From Liolophura sinensis (lineage: Eukaryota > Mollusca > Polyplacophora > Chitonida > Chitonidae), in the NCBI RefSeq assembly GCF_032854445.1, contig NC_088301.1, forward strand, positions 20,949,808 to 21,013,807: 64,000 nucleotides of DNA, written 5' to 3'. Each line of letters begins with the position of its first letter. The stretch's first letter is position 1. Position numbers and translations under genes: made by a program. This document shows, piece after piece, positions 32,490 through 43,074 of this stretch. The notes under the pieces were generated by a model. It did no database searches and was not told where the DNA came from. It saw nothing but the letters and a program-made list of their open reading frames with translations.

Positions 32490-34020
32490 TGCCAAACCAC
32501 ACCATACTATACTATACTATACTAGACTATGCTATGCTATGCTATACTATACTATACTATCATACTACACTTCACTTTGCTTCACTTCTCTTCGCTTTAC
32601 TGTTCTGTACTATCCTGTCCTATCCTATCCACCAACATACAACACTGTACTGCACTCCACGGCTGTGATATATTATAGTATATTACGCTATGCTGTACTA
32701 TGCACCATACTATAAACGAAACGACACTATGCTATGCAGTGTAATGAATACCAGACATTGTCAGCCGTTAACATTAAAGGCATGGGTTGGGAGATAACGA
32801 CAGAGCGCGGACTCAACGACAGAGCGCACGAACATAGTGATCAACCACATAGACGGCGCTGTTATCCTTATGTACATATCTATCGCGTACATGGTATTTA
32901 GCAACATAGATGGCGCTGCCCGTCGAGTGTAGCATCATAGATGGCGCCTCTTGTGGTATGAGATCCTTGCATATTAAATGGGAAGAGGTAATCGCTCGTT
33001 ACTTTTGAATCACAATCTGTTCGGTTAAGGCCTATACGATAGCTCTCGGGTATTTCGCCGAACTCTGAGGCATACTTGCGAGCTTATCAGGACTACAACT
33101 ATGTATCATACTATAAAGGAAACGGTACTATGCTATGCAGTGTAACGAATACGAGACAAAACAATATGAATAGGACACCGTGCTGTATAACATCACAGAC
33201 TATACAACACTGCGCCATGTACTGCACTACACTGTGTAACACTGCACTCTGTGGTACCTCAACATATTTTTCGAGTACGGCGTAAAACATCAATCAAATA
33301 AATAGATAAATAAATCAAAGAAATTTACATGCCGTAATATTGGTCCCGTAGGCCTCGTATTTCCAATGATCTGTAACCTCCTTATAATGGAAGTAATATA
33401 TAGTGTAGAATGGAATAAAATAATAATTATTGGAAATCATAGATGGCGCTGTGTGGCTCATCTAAGCTCACATGCATAAACGGAATGTGGTCGGTTCGTG
33501 TTGCAACATTTTTAATGTGCAAAACTGCGAAAGATGGGTTTGTAGATTTTATAGGCTGAGTTAAACTTGGTCTGTTTTGTTCATTTTACTTGGGGACATC
33601 ACCACTGAGGACAATGAAACAGGTAATCATGTTTAAAAAAATTAGAGTTTGACAGTGGTAAGAGACGATAGCTATCGGGTATTTCGCCGAACTCTTGGGC
33701 ATTCTTGCGAGCTTGTCGGGCCTACAGTTCGGCAATTCGGTTTGTCGCTTCTTCGTACTATGAATGGTCCATTATTCGATACTTGAGATTCACGGGTGAA
33801 CTGCTTTCGCAGTGGCATAATGAGTGCTACATAACCGTATGCCTCCAAGTTATCAGCTTATTTTTTTTACCTGTATGTTGCCTAACACGTTTCTGTGGTC
33901 ATATTCTCTGGATTTGGTGTCTTTTCTATGTAAATTTAAATAAAACAATAGTTATTGGACATCATAGATGGCGCTGTAGGGCTCTTCTCAAAAATAAATA
34001 AAGTCCTTCGGGCTAGCAAA
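32490..34020 (-). repeat. Polinton A subterminal inverted repeat, right
   Basis: Mirror of 5538-6518 plus 11289-11796. It contains five TAGAYGGCGCY motifs (32850, 32907, 32938, 33440 and 33966) and an internal duplication (GGTATTTCGCCGAACTCT near 33052 and 33680). The right arm is uninterrupted and shows the pre-insertion state of the left-arm transposon site. Confidence 0.75.
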
Positions 34021-34060
34021 AAAAAAAAATGACCGACAGCTGTGAGTACGGTGAACTTAC

Positions 34061-34360
34061 CTGGCCGTGCTCCCCACGTCGATGGACACGCCAGTCCCAC
34101 AATGGGTAAAAAGACTTCTGACAGTCTTGACAATCCCACACACGCTCGTTGTTTTTTCCATGCTGCCGCTGGTGGCGCACCAAATGCTACCGGCGGGAAA
34201 ACGCCCGGCCACAGGTCGGGCAAGTGAACCCTTTTTTCCGGGATAGATGCGTCCGATGGTGACGCAGCCAGTTATCCCGCCGGGTAAAAGTCCCTGGCAC
34301 ACATCAGGCACGTAAACGGCTTCTTCTTTTTCTTCTCACCCTCACCACATTTAGGAAGTT
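34061..34360 (-). pseudogene. Polinton A zinc-finger exon, degenerate
   Basis: Counterpart of 38184-38618. Remnants of C2H2 fingers (TGCCTGATGTGTGCC-type CxxC codons, the CPTCGRAF-like motif, HRRGEHG end) are visible but in shifting frames. The exon end with GTAAGT donor (34060-34055, minus) is preserved. It lies just inside the right terminal repeat; the left terminus has lost it. Confidence 0.6.
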
Positions 34361-34601
34361 GTTTGGGGCTGCTCCACTCAACTTTACAAGCCGACGTTTT
34401 TGCTCCCGTCTCGCTAATTGGTCCACCCACACTTACATCAATCCATGTCGTGACGGAAAAACCTCGTGACCTAACAACGTATATAATATCCCGGTAATTA
34501 CATAACCCGCTGACGTCACACCTGTGTCACACCTCAACTCCCTCTACTCCCTCCCCAAACCTCACTCCCCAGTGGGACACAACTGCGTATTCCCTACTAC
34601 T
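34360..34601 (-). repeat. Polinton A right terminal inverted repeat
   Basis: Inverted match to 4251-4485, ending ...CTGCGTATTCCCTACTACT before the GTTGTG duplication at 34602-34607. It carries the GCTGACGTCACACC CRE and an inverted CCAAT-like ATTGGTCC. Confidence 0.85.
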
Positions 34602-34607
34602 GTTGTG

Positions 34608-34697
34608 CACAAAATTTATTTATTTATTTATTTCAAAGGAATTTCACACCTTACTTCAGGAATGTTTCACGTATGCGTGGGCGGCGTTGTTCACATA
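34608..34697 (+). repeat. SINE-tail fragment at Polinton A insertion site
   Basis: TTTATTTATTTATTTATTTC... to TATGCGTGGGCGGC, related to the SINE tails elsewhere. It is bounded by GTTGT on both sides and is absent from the empty-site copy at 59880-59886, so it arrived after the segmental duplication or was lost in the other copy. Confidence 0.5.
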
Positions 34698-35651
34698 AGA
34701 TAGCAACAAAAGAAATATAAATTCAAGATTATCGCTATCCAACTGATATCGTATGATTTGAAAGTCTGTTCGGTTTTATCTAAAGCAAGTATTTATTATT
34801 TGCAACTAATATATATATGATTCTTTGCTTGTATGAGCATAACAGGTTTGTACACACAAGTACTAAGATACTCTTCACTTAGAAATCCAAATAATAACTT
34901 ATACAAATAATTATAAATGACACATCCACGTCATTATACCCCGCCAGTACCAAGTGAACACAGAATAGTGAATGCTCACCTACTTAACAGATGGTATTTC
35001 AGAAAGGATTGACTGTGTCTGGATGTCATCTCCCATTCAAGCTATTTACCGTCAGTGTATAAGCTCTTGAGATAACACATGAGAACTTAGTACCTAACAA
35101 ATGAAGGTGAAGTACAATGTAAAAGACAGTTACCTCGAGGTTCGGGATTTGCCCAGTCACATACAAGGGGCTTCCACCAGGGAGGTTCGGGGGTTTAGGA
35201 AGCCACCAAAATACTCTGACACTTCTAATAACCTTTTCAAGGGTTGTCTGTTCTCTACACCTGGACCCAACAAAACAAACAGACTTGTTCAGCATGTAGT
35301 TTAGCCCCGAGATGGGTTGAGCATGTTCTCTGCTCAGCTTTGATTCGCTACATTCACTAACTTATAATTTAGTCCTGTTGCCAATGCTGTCCTCAAAGCT
35401 GTATGGGACGAAAACAGGTTTCGTGCAATAAAGCAATTCTAATTTCGTATCATATTCCTATGTGGGAATAACGAAGATCATAGCAACGCGATTAACACAA
35501 ATCAAGCGGGTGCACCCGAACTTGGCAAACGGCCAATTTCGAATCATGCCTTTGCATTGCTTAGCTGTTGTTCCGAGAATTAAGTTCCGGAATATTCTTT
35601 TTATTAACAATAGGCGCTTATTGTTCCTTATGTATTAAAGCTAAAATTAAT
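34698..35651. repeat. Segmental duplication, copy 1 (right flank of Polinton A)
   Basis: Near-identical to 59885-60838 in the same orientation. Short ORFs inside it on both strands are not conserved in reading frame between the copies. No gene is recognised. Confidence 0.85.
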
Positions 35652-35689
35652 GATGGAATATTAATGGAATACAGATACATGGATATTGT

Positions 35690-36290
35690 TTATGGATATA
35701 TGTATGTTTTAATATAGATAAATGTTTGTGAGAATATAGGTATATGAATGTATGAATAAAGGTACATAAATGTGGGAATATAGTTATATGTGTGAGGGAA
35801 TATAGATAGATGGATATGGGAATATAGATACATGGATATGGATTTTAGATACATGTGTGTTGGAATATAGATACATGTCTGTGAGAATATAGGTATATGA
35901 ATGTATGAATAAAGGTACATGTATGTGGGAATATAGATATATATGTGAGTGAATATAGATAGATGGATATAGGAATATAGATACATGAATATAGATTTTA
36001 GATACATGTATGTTTTAATATACATACATGTCTGTGAGAATATAGGTGTATGAATGTATGAATAGAGGTACATGTATGTGGGAATATAGATATATGTGTG
36101 AGGCAATATAGATAGATGGATAGTGGGGATTTAGATACATGGATATGAATTATAGATACATGGGTGCTGGAATATACATACATGTCTGTGAGAATATAGA
36201 TACATGAATGTAGGAATAAAGGTACATATATGTGGGAATGTAGATATATGTATGTTGGAATATCGATTCATATATAAGATAATATAGATC
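35690..36290. repeat. Higher-order minisatellite, period about 152 bp
   Basis: The phrase GTGAGAATATAGGTATATGAA recurs at about 35729, 35881, 36034 and 36189, and each unit is built from 23-28-bp subunits ending GGAATATAGATA. The 138-codon minus-strand ORF here is repeat translation (Tyr/Ile/Leu periodicity). Confidence 0.8.
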
Positions 36291-36295
36291 CACAT

Positions 36296-37660
36296 GTGTA
36301 TGTATGTTTAGGGTTTAACGTCGTACTTACCAATTTTTCAGCCACATTGCGACCAGGAGTCATTAGGTGTATGTACATATATTGTGTCTTCTTGTTGCAA
36401 TGCGAAGCCCATATCGACAAATTGCTGCCGCAACTGAAGTATCATGCCGAAGATACCAGACATGACACCCCACCCACTCACATAATACTGACACCGGACC
36501 AGCCAGTCATATTTCCTTGCTCTAATCTCTTAGTGCTGAACACTAAGGAAGACAGCAGCAAGTACCATTTTCTTTGGTATAACCCGATCCGGGTTTGATC
36601 CCTGGTCTGCCGACTTGGAGGTGGACGCTCTAACCATAGGTCACCGAAACAGTATGAGGGTTTATGGGTGGAAGAAAACCGAAAGACACAGATAGAGGTA
36701 GAGTTATTAGGTCAAGTTCATGCTTGGGGAGAGGAAACTAGATAGAGACGTTAGGTCTGCTTTATGGGTAGAAGGAAACCGAGAGATACAAATAGAGATA
36801 TTAGGTCAAGTTCATGCTTTGGGAGAGAAAACTAGATAGAGACATTAGGTCTGCTTTATGGGTGGAAGGAAACCGGAAAAAGATATTTTTATCAGATGTA
36901 TGGATGGAAGAAAACCTGATAGCGTGAAAAACATAACACATTACAAAAGCTTTTCGAAAGGAATTCGCTGCTTTGGCCACGGATTAAGTACTGTAGAAGA
37001 CCTCAAATTTAACCCGCTCCGGTCATTAAACATCAGTTAAATAAGAAAAATCAGCTTACACAACATGGCATGAAATTATCAAGCTTATCAACTTTTTGCC
37101 ATCATTATATCATAATATACCCATGTGTCTTTCATTATACACAAATAAAGTGTACAGAGAAACCAACTTTGTTCTATACTGGTATGATAACTTTTATACG
37201 AACCACACAACGCAAAGTGGTGATAAACAGATGTATTATTTGTTATACAATGTACAGGAATCACGTCTGAATGTTAGCCTCATGGTGGCAGAGAGATTCT
37301 AGGGGTCGACACCCGAGAGAGCCACATAAGGGGTATTAAGGTGAAGGCCGGGAACCAGCTGTACAAGTTTGCTAGATACTGGCATGACAAATAACCAGTC
37401 TTATAACGACTAAATAAAGTTTTACTTTTTAAATTTATTTACTTTTGTATTGCCTAAGCATACCCTCTAAAACTTGAGTGAATTAAAAAGTGAAATTTAA
37501 AGACAAGAGTGACAAACTTGCATAGCTGACAGTTGTTTAGCAGGGAGGGTTAACTAAGGAAGGGCATGGGTGAAAAACTCACGTTGGGATGTTTACGTGA
37601 TCCTCCCTGCTGAAGAACTAGTGAGATACCAGATCTACTTTGAAGCATATAAGAGGGTTG
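36296..37660. other. Host spacer with dispersed repeats, no gene recognised
   Basis: A dispersed repeat lies at about 36400-36640 (ACACCGGACCAGCCAGTC, then a CCGGGTTTGATCCCTGG box). Tandem units of about 95-100 bp (TATGGGTGGAAGRAAACCG) occupy 36660-36880. A short ORF-like stretch at 37140-37302 (VLYWYDNFYTNH) has no family I recognise. Confidence 0.4.
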
Positions 37661-37666
37661 TACCCT
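37661..37666. other. Target site duplication of Polinton B, left
   Basis: TACCCT, repeated at 57582-57587 immediately outside the right end. Confidence 0.9.
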
Positions 37667-38090
37667 AGTAGTTGAGAATGTGGCTCACGTTCATTATTGA
37701 GGAGGAGGTTTTGAGGAGTTGTTTTTTTGAGGTGATGTGGTGGTGACGTCACACCTGCCAGCCCGAAGGGCTGGTAGGTGTGACGTCATCCCTCAGTTGT
37801 GGGTTTTTCCCACACCGCGGGGTGTATGTGTGTATAGACGAGTGTGATATAGTGTATAGTATAACAGTATAGGGAAAAAAGAGAGAAAAAAAGAGGCAAA
37901 ACGTCGGCTTGTAAAGTCGAGTGGGACAGCTCGAAAAGAGCTCCCGGGCGCCAAAACGGACCAATGGGTGAGCCGGAATTGCCCCCAAACTGCCCAATGG
38001 GGGGCCCGCAAAACGGACCAATCAGCGTGCGAGAAGAGGTTACGTAAGAAAAAACGAACCAATCAGCGCGTGGTGAATTTCCGCTTATCT
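37667..38090 (+). repeat. Polinton B left terminal inverted repeat
   Basis: About 425 bp, matching the reverse complement of about 57160-57581. Features in order: CRE hairpin (37744-37788), GGGTTTTTCCCACACC, CCAAT boxes (GGACCAATGGGTG, CTGCCCAATGGGG, GGACCAATCAGCG, GAACCAATCAGCG) and the start of the zinc-finger transcript leader. It therefore acts as a promoter as well as a terminus (inference). Confidence 0.9.
37744..37788. promoter_or_regulatory. CRE-bearing hairpin in Polinton B left terminus
   Basis: TGACGTCACACCTGCCAGCC and its inverted partner face each other over a GAA loop, a 21-bp stem with one G-T wobble. Each outer arm is a full CREB/ATF site, TGACGTCA. The same structure occurs at 57460-57504. 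Possible roles are ATF-driven early transcription or a terminal structure for replication. Confidence 0.6.
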
Positions 38091-38183
38091 CAGGTACAAA
38101 AAGACAGGTGCGACAGTAGCAGATCACTTCACCCGAAGACACCGACCGAGCGAGCGAGCGAGCGACCGAGTAAAGAAGCAACG

Positions 38184-38618
38184 ATGGATCAAGAGGATTT
38201 CGAGGTTAATATGGAGAAGAAGACGTTGGAGGAGAAGAAGACGGCGAAGCTATTTACCTGCGAGGTGTGCGATCGAGGATTCACCCGACGTGATAACTGG
38301 CGACGGCATCACCAAACACAGCACGGTGATACGGAGAAAAAGAAGAAGACGGAGAAGTATTTTTGCCGGGTGTGTGCCCAGCATTTTACCCGGCGGGATA
38401 ACTGGCTCCGACACCAGCGGACGCATCACCAGCCCCAGACAAACACAAGATTCACCTGTCCGACCTGTGACCGGGCGTTTTTTCGCCGGGCGAATTTGAT
38501 CCGCCATCAACAGCGGCATGGCAACAAAAAAGAACGTGTGTGGCATTGCGAAGACTGCGAGGAGTCTTTCTACCGGTTGTGGGATTGGCGGACCCATCAA
38601 CGTGGGAAACACGGCTCG
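38184..38618 (+). CDS. C2H2 zinc-finger exon, probably 5' exon of polymerase
   Basis: 145 codons from ATG 38184 to a consensus donor (TCG|GTAAGT). There is an acidic/Lys-rich start, then four C2H2 fingers: FTCEVCDRGFTRRDNWRRHH, FCRVCAQHFTRRDNWLRHQ, FTCPTCDRAFFRRANLIRHQ and HCEDCEESFYRLWDWRTHQ, each with CxxC and H-x(3-4)-H. The donor leaves phase 0, and the polymerase ORF begins with a phase 0 acceptor (TTCTATGTTACAG) at 43083, so the fingers could be the polymerase N terminus. Alternatively it is a separate DNA-binding protein ending by read-through at 38675. It sits just inside the terminal repeat. Confidence 0.7.
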
Positions 38619-38639
38619 GTAAGTTCTTTTTTTATTATT

Positions 38640-39060
38640 TTATTTTATTTTTCTCTACCCCAAGCAGCAGGTTGAGTGACCTACTAACCCACGAACCACC
38701 ACAAACCTCCCACGCATTCCTCACCCTCTTCCCCTTTTTCCCCTTTCACCCATTCTCCCTGCCTTGGCTGGTGACAATGTATTATGCTGTATGTTATGAC
38801 GTCATCATATGTAAACAAACACGTACAAACATGTACGGCGACCGAGTCATTGTGTCCTGCTCGGGTTGAGTGAGCTACTAACCCACGAGCCTCCCTCACA
38901 GGCCTCCCCCTTTCTCCCTTTCCCCTGCCTTGACTGGTGACAATGCATTATAATGTATTATGATGTCTGTTATGACGTCGTCATATGTAAACAAACATGT
39001 ACGGCGACCGAGTCATTGTGTCCTGCTCGGGCTGAGTGACCTACTAACGGGTTGGTTATA
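38640..39060. repeat. Imperfect tandem repeats in Polinton B left arm
   Basis: Units with GGTTGAGTGACCTACTAACC recur at about 38670, 38861 and 39030. Between them lie TTATGACGTCATCATATGTA / TTATGACGTCGTCATATGTA copies (38796, 38970) with a CRE, and two GTACGGCGACCGAGTCATTG copies. No gene. Confidence 0.65.
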
Positions 39061-39409
39061 TACCTTTTGATTCTCATCAAGAATGTTATTTATTTTCTGG
39101 GGTATTTATCCGCGTACCTCTAGGCCGGAATATTCGACCTTATAGACGGCTCGATTGTATGAAAGAACCTACAAAGAACTAACAAAACCAGTAGAGCATT
39201 ATAATCCTCGTTTGTTGTTGTCCGTGTAGACTTCAGTTTTGGATCCGCTGTCTATACATCAAAACCTGAGTCTTAGAAAAGATATAGCGCTGTAGAGTGA
39301 CGTGCCACCGAGGTGATCGGTCTTTTATAAGACAACCCCGGCTTGTAAAGTTGGAGGAAAACGCGGGGCGCGGGCCTGGGTGAGAGCACTAAAAGTGATG
39401 TATCATTGG

Positions 39410-39560
39410 CGGGCGTGTTTTTATATATCCATCTCGGCTACATTTTCCCGCGCGTTTCATCCAGAATCTCCCGCCTGGCAGTGCCTGGTAGTCCCTGGCA
39501 GAGTTGTGCGCGTGACGCTACATTGTTGTCAGCCGGGGTTGTGTTCACCTCGCCTGCTAT
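39410..39560. repeat. Direct repeat, copy 1 (copy 2 at 41760-41890)
   Basis: GCGCGTGACGCTACATTGTTGTCAGCCGGGGTTGTGTTCA-type sequence (split here as GCGCGTGACGCTACATTGTT and GTCAGCCGGGGTTGTGTTCA) is present in both places, with related TTTTATRT and CCCGCSCGTTTCAT upstream parts. Two copies of a probable regulatory block lie either side of the Ser/Arg-rich gene. Confidence 0.65.
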
Positions 39561-39794
39561 GTATATATGTAATATATGTATATATGTCTAATACTGACAA
39601 GCCTACCCTGCACCGGCTGCACCGACTGACCTGCCTGCCTACCTCCCAACCACCCTGCATTGAAAATACATAAGTAACACCAATACATTATACATACACA
39701 CAAGAAAATTTGGTGGGTTTTTTCCACACCGCGGGGTGTATGTGTATAGACTAGCGTGATATAGCGTGTAGTAGACTAGAGTAAAGTATAACAG

Positions 39795-40330
39795 TATAAC
39801 AGTATATGGGATGTGGATATAGATAGATAAATAGAGAAAACAGTGGTTTGTTTGTTTCAGGCTGGGTATAAATTAGGCAAAGTTTTAAGTAACTCTAAGT
39901 TTTAGGTATGCATTAGGTGGAGTAGAAGGTTATCAGTATAACAGTTTAACAGTATATGGGATGTGGATATAGATAGATAAATAGAGAAAACAGTGGTTTG
40001 TTTGTTTCAGGCTGGGTGTAAATTAGGCAAAGTTTTAAGTAACTCTAAGTTTTAGGTATGCATTAGGTGGAGTAGAAGGTTATCAGTATAACAGTTTAAC
40101 AGTATATGGGATGTGGATATAGATAGATAAATAGAGAAAACAGTGGTTTGTTTGTTTCAGGCTGGGTGTAAATTAGGCAAAGTTTTAAGTAACTCTAAGT
40201 TTTAATAAGTAACTCTAAGTTTTAGGTATGCATTAGGTGGAGTAGATTAGGCAAAGTTTTAAGTAACTCTAAGTTTTAATAAGTAACTCTAAGTTTTAGG
40301 TATGCATTAGGTGGAGTAGAAGGTTAGGAA
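39795..40330. repeat. 150-bp tandem repeat in zinc-finger/polymerase intron
   Basis: AGTATATGGGATGTGGATAT recurs at 39801, 39951 and 40101, an exact 150-bp period, followed by a ladder of short TAAGTAACTCTAAGTTTTA units to about 40320. Every unit contains TTGTTTGTTTCAG|GCTGGG, which looks like a 3' splice site. Confidence 0.85.
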
Positions 40331-40607
40331 GACTTTGAGGATTTGGGATAAAAAAAAATATCAGAACAAGTACAATTAAAAAAAAATGGGAAGACTGTGT
40401 CTGGTGTGGGGTTTCTTTTCTTTCTTTTTTTAGTGCTTAGATTGAGAAAGTACTCTTTCGGGAAGAGTTGGGTGGCCCTGAAAAGGGCCGTTGGAAAAAG
40501 TGCTGTTTCTTTTTTTCTTTTTTTAAACAGCCATGTTTCTTTTTTCTTTTTTCCACGGTCTCTCATAACAAATCCGACATGTCGGAACACCGTCGGATGC
40601 CTGTCCC

Positions 40608-41609
40608 CTACCCGGCGCCCGGTCCAGGTGCGATAGGTGGTGTCGCTGGTGGTGCTGCTGGTGGTGCTGCTGGTGGTGGTGTCGCCTCCGGTGGATTGGT
40701 CGTCAACGGTAATCCACTAACCCCCGCGGGGATGAGAAACCATTGTAGGGGCGGTTGAGCTCTTAACCGCTCCTCCACATTCCTAACGAGGCTGTCGCGT
40801 TCCTCACTGGTTAGGTAATTGTTATTGTCGAGTTCAGCTGTGTGGAGCGGCAGGTTGGGGTGAGCTCTAACCACCCCTACTTCCCTAGCCGGGGTAGAAG
40901 GCAAAGCCTGGGCTAGGGGTGATGATAACCGGTTCTCATCCTCACGGCGGTTACGGCTGGTGTCCCGTGGTTGGGGTGAGACCCGGGCTGTAGGGCGGGA
41001 TGAACCCCTCTCTGAATCTAGACGCGCTCGGGCCCGTCCCCGGCGTGCCGTCACCCACCCAGGTGATCGTGGTGGAGTTGTTGTTGGTATGGGTGATGGG
41101 AGTGATGAGAGTGACGGTGAACTAACCCGACCTGGGTTTGAACTCTCCGCTGAATTCAAATTCAACTGCCGGGGGAGTCCCCGACCAATACCCCGCCCCA
41201 CGGGAGCCCTCGGTGCGGTAAAACGCTCCATGCGTGTTTGGGTGAGGCGGGGTATCTCCGGCGGGTTGTTGTTGTTGGCCGGAGGGGTGGTGGTGGTGGT
41301 TATCTCCATCTCCCGGACTCGATTCCCGTAGTTCCCCCGCCCTACCCCCGCTCGCCAACCGGCTCCCCTTCCCATACACCGTAGGCAGGTGCAGGGACGG
41401 CGGTTTCTCCCCTCTCCGTCGGGTGGTGGTGGTGTCGGCGTATTGGGGATGATGAGGATTGGAGAGGGTGGGGATGGTGGTGGTGTCCACTGCTCTTCCG
41501 CATCCCGGTGATAAGAAGAAGAAGACGAAGACGAAGACTGATCCTCATCCCAGCCACTCCTTTGCTCCTCCCCGATACTTCCAAAAAAATTGCCGGCCTG
41601 TTGATTCAT
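40608..41609 (-). CDS. Ser/Pro/Arg-rich protein of unknown function
   Basis: An intact 333-residue ORF in the left arm of Polinton B, antisense to the predicted polymerase transcript. There is an acidic/Ser stretch near the N terminus (DEDQSSSSSSSSY), a Pro-rich segment, a small Cys cluster PCTCLRCMG (about residues 73-81), then Arg-rich low-complexity sequence (RGRARARLDSER). A more ordered C-terminal part follows (LTSEERDSLVRNVEERL), then a Pro/Ala tail. A TATATATAAC-type TATA box lies about 75 bases upstream of the ATG (41680-41692, minus). Composition suggests a nuclear, possibly phosphorylated protein. No family is recognised. Confidence 0.5.
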   Translation of the reverse strand: MNQQAGNFFGSIGEEQRSGWDEDQSSSSSSSSYHRDAEEQWTPPPSPPSPILIIPNTPTPPPPDGEGRNRRPCTCLRCMGRGAGWRAGVGRGNYGNRVREMEITTTTTPPANNNNPPEIPRLTQTRMERFTAPRAPVGRGIGRGLPRQLNLNSAESSNPGRVSSPSLSSLPSPIPTTTPPRSPGWVTARRGRARARLDSERGSSRPTARVSPQPRDTSRNRREDENRLSSPLAQALPSTPAREVGVVRAHPNLPLHTAELDNNNYLTSEERDSLVRNVEERLRAQPPLQWFLIPAGVSGLPLTTNPPEATPPPAAPPAAPPATPPIAPGPGAG

Positions 41610-43074
41610 AGTGTTGAAAATAGCAAACTGAAGTCAAGCGAATGTCGTAACAGTCTGATCAACTCAAACCCGCGGTTATGTTATATATACTAACAACCCT
41701 GGCCTGGGCGAAAGCACGACGAAAGGAATTATCAGCCCACTGATTGGATGATGAGTGTAAAAAAAACGAGCGGGCTTTTATGTTTTTCTCCCGCCCGTTT
41801 CATACAGAATCCTCAGCCTGGTAGAGCTGTGCGCGTGACGCTACATTGTTGTCAGCCGGGGTTGTGTTCAGCTCGCCTGCTATGTATACCGACATCGGCT
41901 GGTGGTTGTGATTTCTACGTGTATAAGTGTCAATTGAATAAGTGGTCATTGTAGGCTTAGATGTCTTCTTTCTCCCCGAACCCGCTTTGCTTCTTGAAAG
42001 TTAATTGAAGACAGTAAGAGCTATCGCATGTTACATGTTTGTAACAGTATATGAAAAAAGTATTAAAAAAACTTCTTTACTGGATATAATACGCAATAAG
42101 ACAAGCTGCATTTCATTGCTGAAAATTACTATTAAAAAAGGGACTGGGTCAGTGTGTCAGTGTGTAATGCTAGGGCTGCTATCTATCGGAATGGTTCTTA
42201 TGTATTATGTATTAAAAAAAATTTTTATTGACGCTTCATTTTAATTAGTAGATTACCGCATAAAGTAGTTGTCTATTGGTCACCTTCAGACGTTGTTGTT
42301 TCCAATTAATTAATATTACGTAATATTACGCTTCGTATTCGCTAGATTTCTTATGGAAATAACAGTAGTTTTAGTTCAATATATTTAAGGATAGTTGTGT
42401 CTTTTAATAGTTTATAACTCCAGTAAAGCTAGATAGAAAGCTTGAGTAGCTTAGAGGATATTTCCTTATGTATTTCGTAGTAGAAATCCACGAATGCGCG
42501 CGATGTCAAATGTATGTAAACAAGGGGGATAACTCCTGATGGAACACGCTTAGCAGGGGCGACTACTTTTGTTGGAATAATGGAAATAAGGGGCATAACT
42601 CTAAAGGTCAAACGACAATACGTGTCTGGAAAGAGTAATATATAGTCATTTTCTTTATTTTTTGTTCCAAAACTGTATAGGGGTTTTGCAGAGTTAATAA
42701 TTGTATCAGTATATATATCTATATATATAGATTTATTTCATTTAGTTCATATTTGTGTAAAGCAAACTCATGTCACAATTCATTTAAACACATTGTATGA
42801 CTTTATTTCACTTAATTTACAATATCCCATGAAAAATTAATTATGATTTGTTGTTATTTAAATCGGGCGCTCATTTACCATCCTTGAGACGACCGCCAAT
42901 AGTATGGGTCAGTGTGTCAGTGTGTCATGCCAGGGTTGATATCTATCGGAATGGCTCCTATGTATTATATGTATTATAAAATTTTTTAGCGGAACATATG
43001 TACATACGCACATATGTACAATAGTATGTATATAGAGTATGTCTAGGGTTTGGTTATAACGTCTACACCCTTCT
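41610..43074. other. Polinton B left arm spacer
   Basis: It contains copy 2 of the direct repeat (41760-41890), GGGTCAGTGTGTCAGTGTG motifs at 42145 and 42905, each followed by GCTAGGGCTG/GCCAGGGTTG and ATCTATCGGAATGG, and AT-rich DNA. No gene is recognised. The last motif and the following sequence could be the polymerase promoter if the zinc-finger exon is not used. Confidence 0.45.

Larger units (their letters stand above)
4251..34601 (+). mobile_element. Polinton/Maverick A (degenerate, nested insertions)
   Basis: The ends are AGTAGTAGGGAATACGCAGT and its inverted match, with 6-bp GTTGTG duplications outside; the AG...CT termini are standard for Polintons. Genes on + (accessory protein, integrase, membrane protein, ATPase, core-like protein, minor and major capsid, protease) run from 14.2 to 22.7 kb, and DNA polymerase runs inward on - from 32.06 kb. 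Nearly every gene has frameshifts, stops or deletions. Later insertions (Penelope-like, DUF7869 transposon, SGNH insert, Harbinger) inflate it to 30.4 kb. It is a relative of Polinton B in reverse orientation. Confidence 0.9.

Noticed and set aside
35690-36183. 138- and 61-codon minus-strand ORFs rich in Tyr and Ile
   Set aside because: They are translations of the 23-28-bp minisatellite; the amino acid periodicity follows the repeat.
41360-41400. LXCXE (Rb-binding) motif in the Ser/Arg-rich protein
   Set aside because: The stretch reads LRCMG, lacking the final Glu, so I do not claim it.
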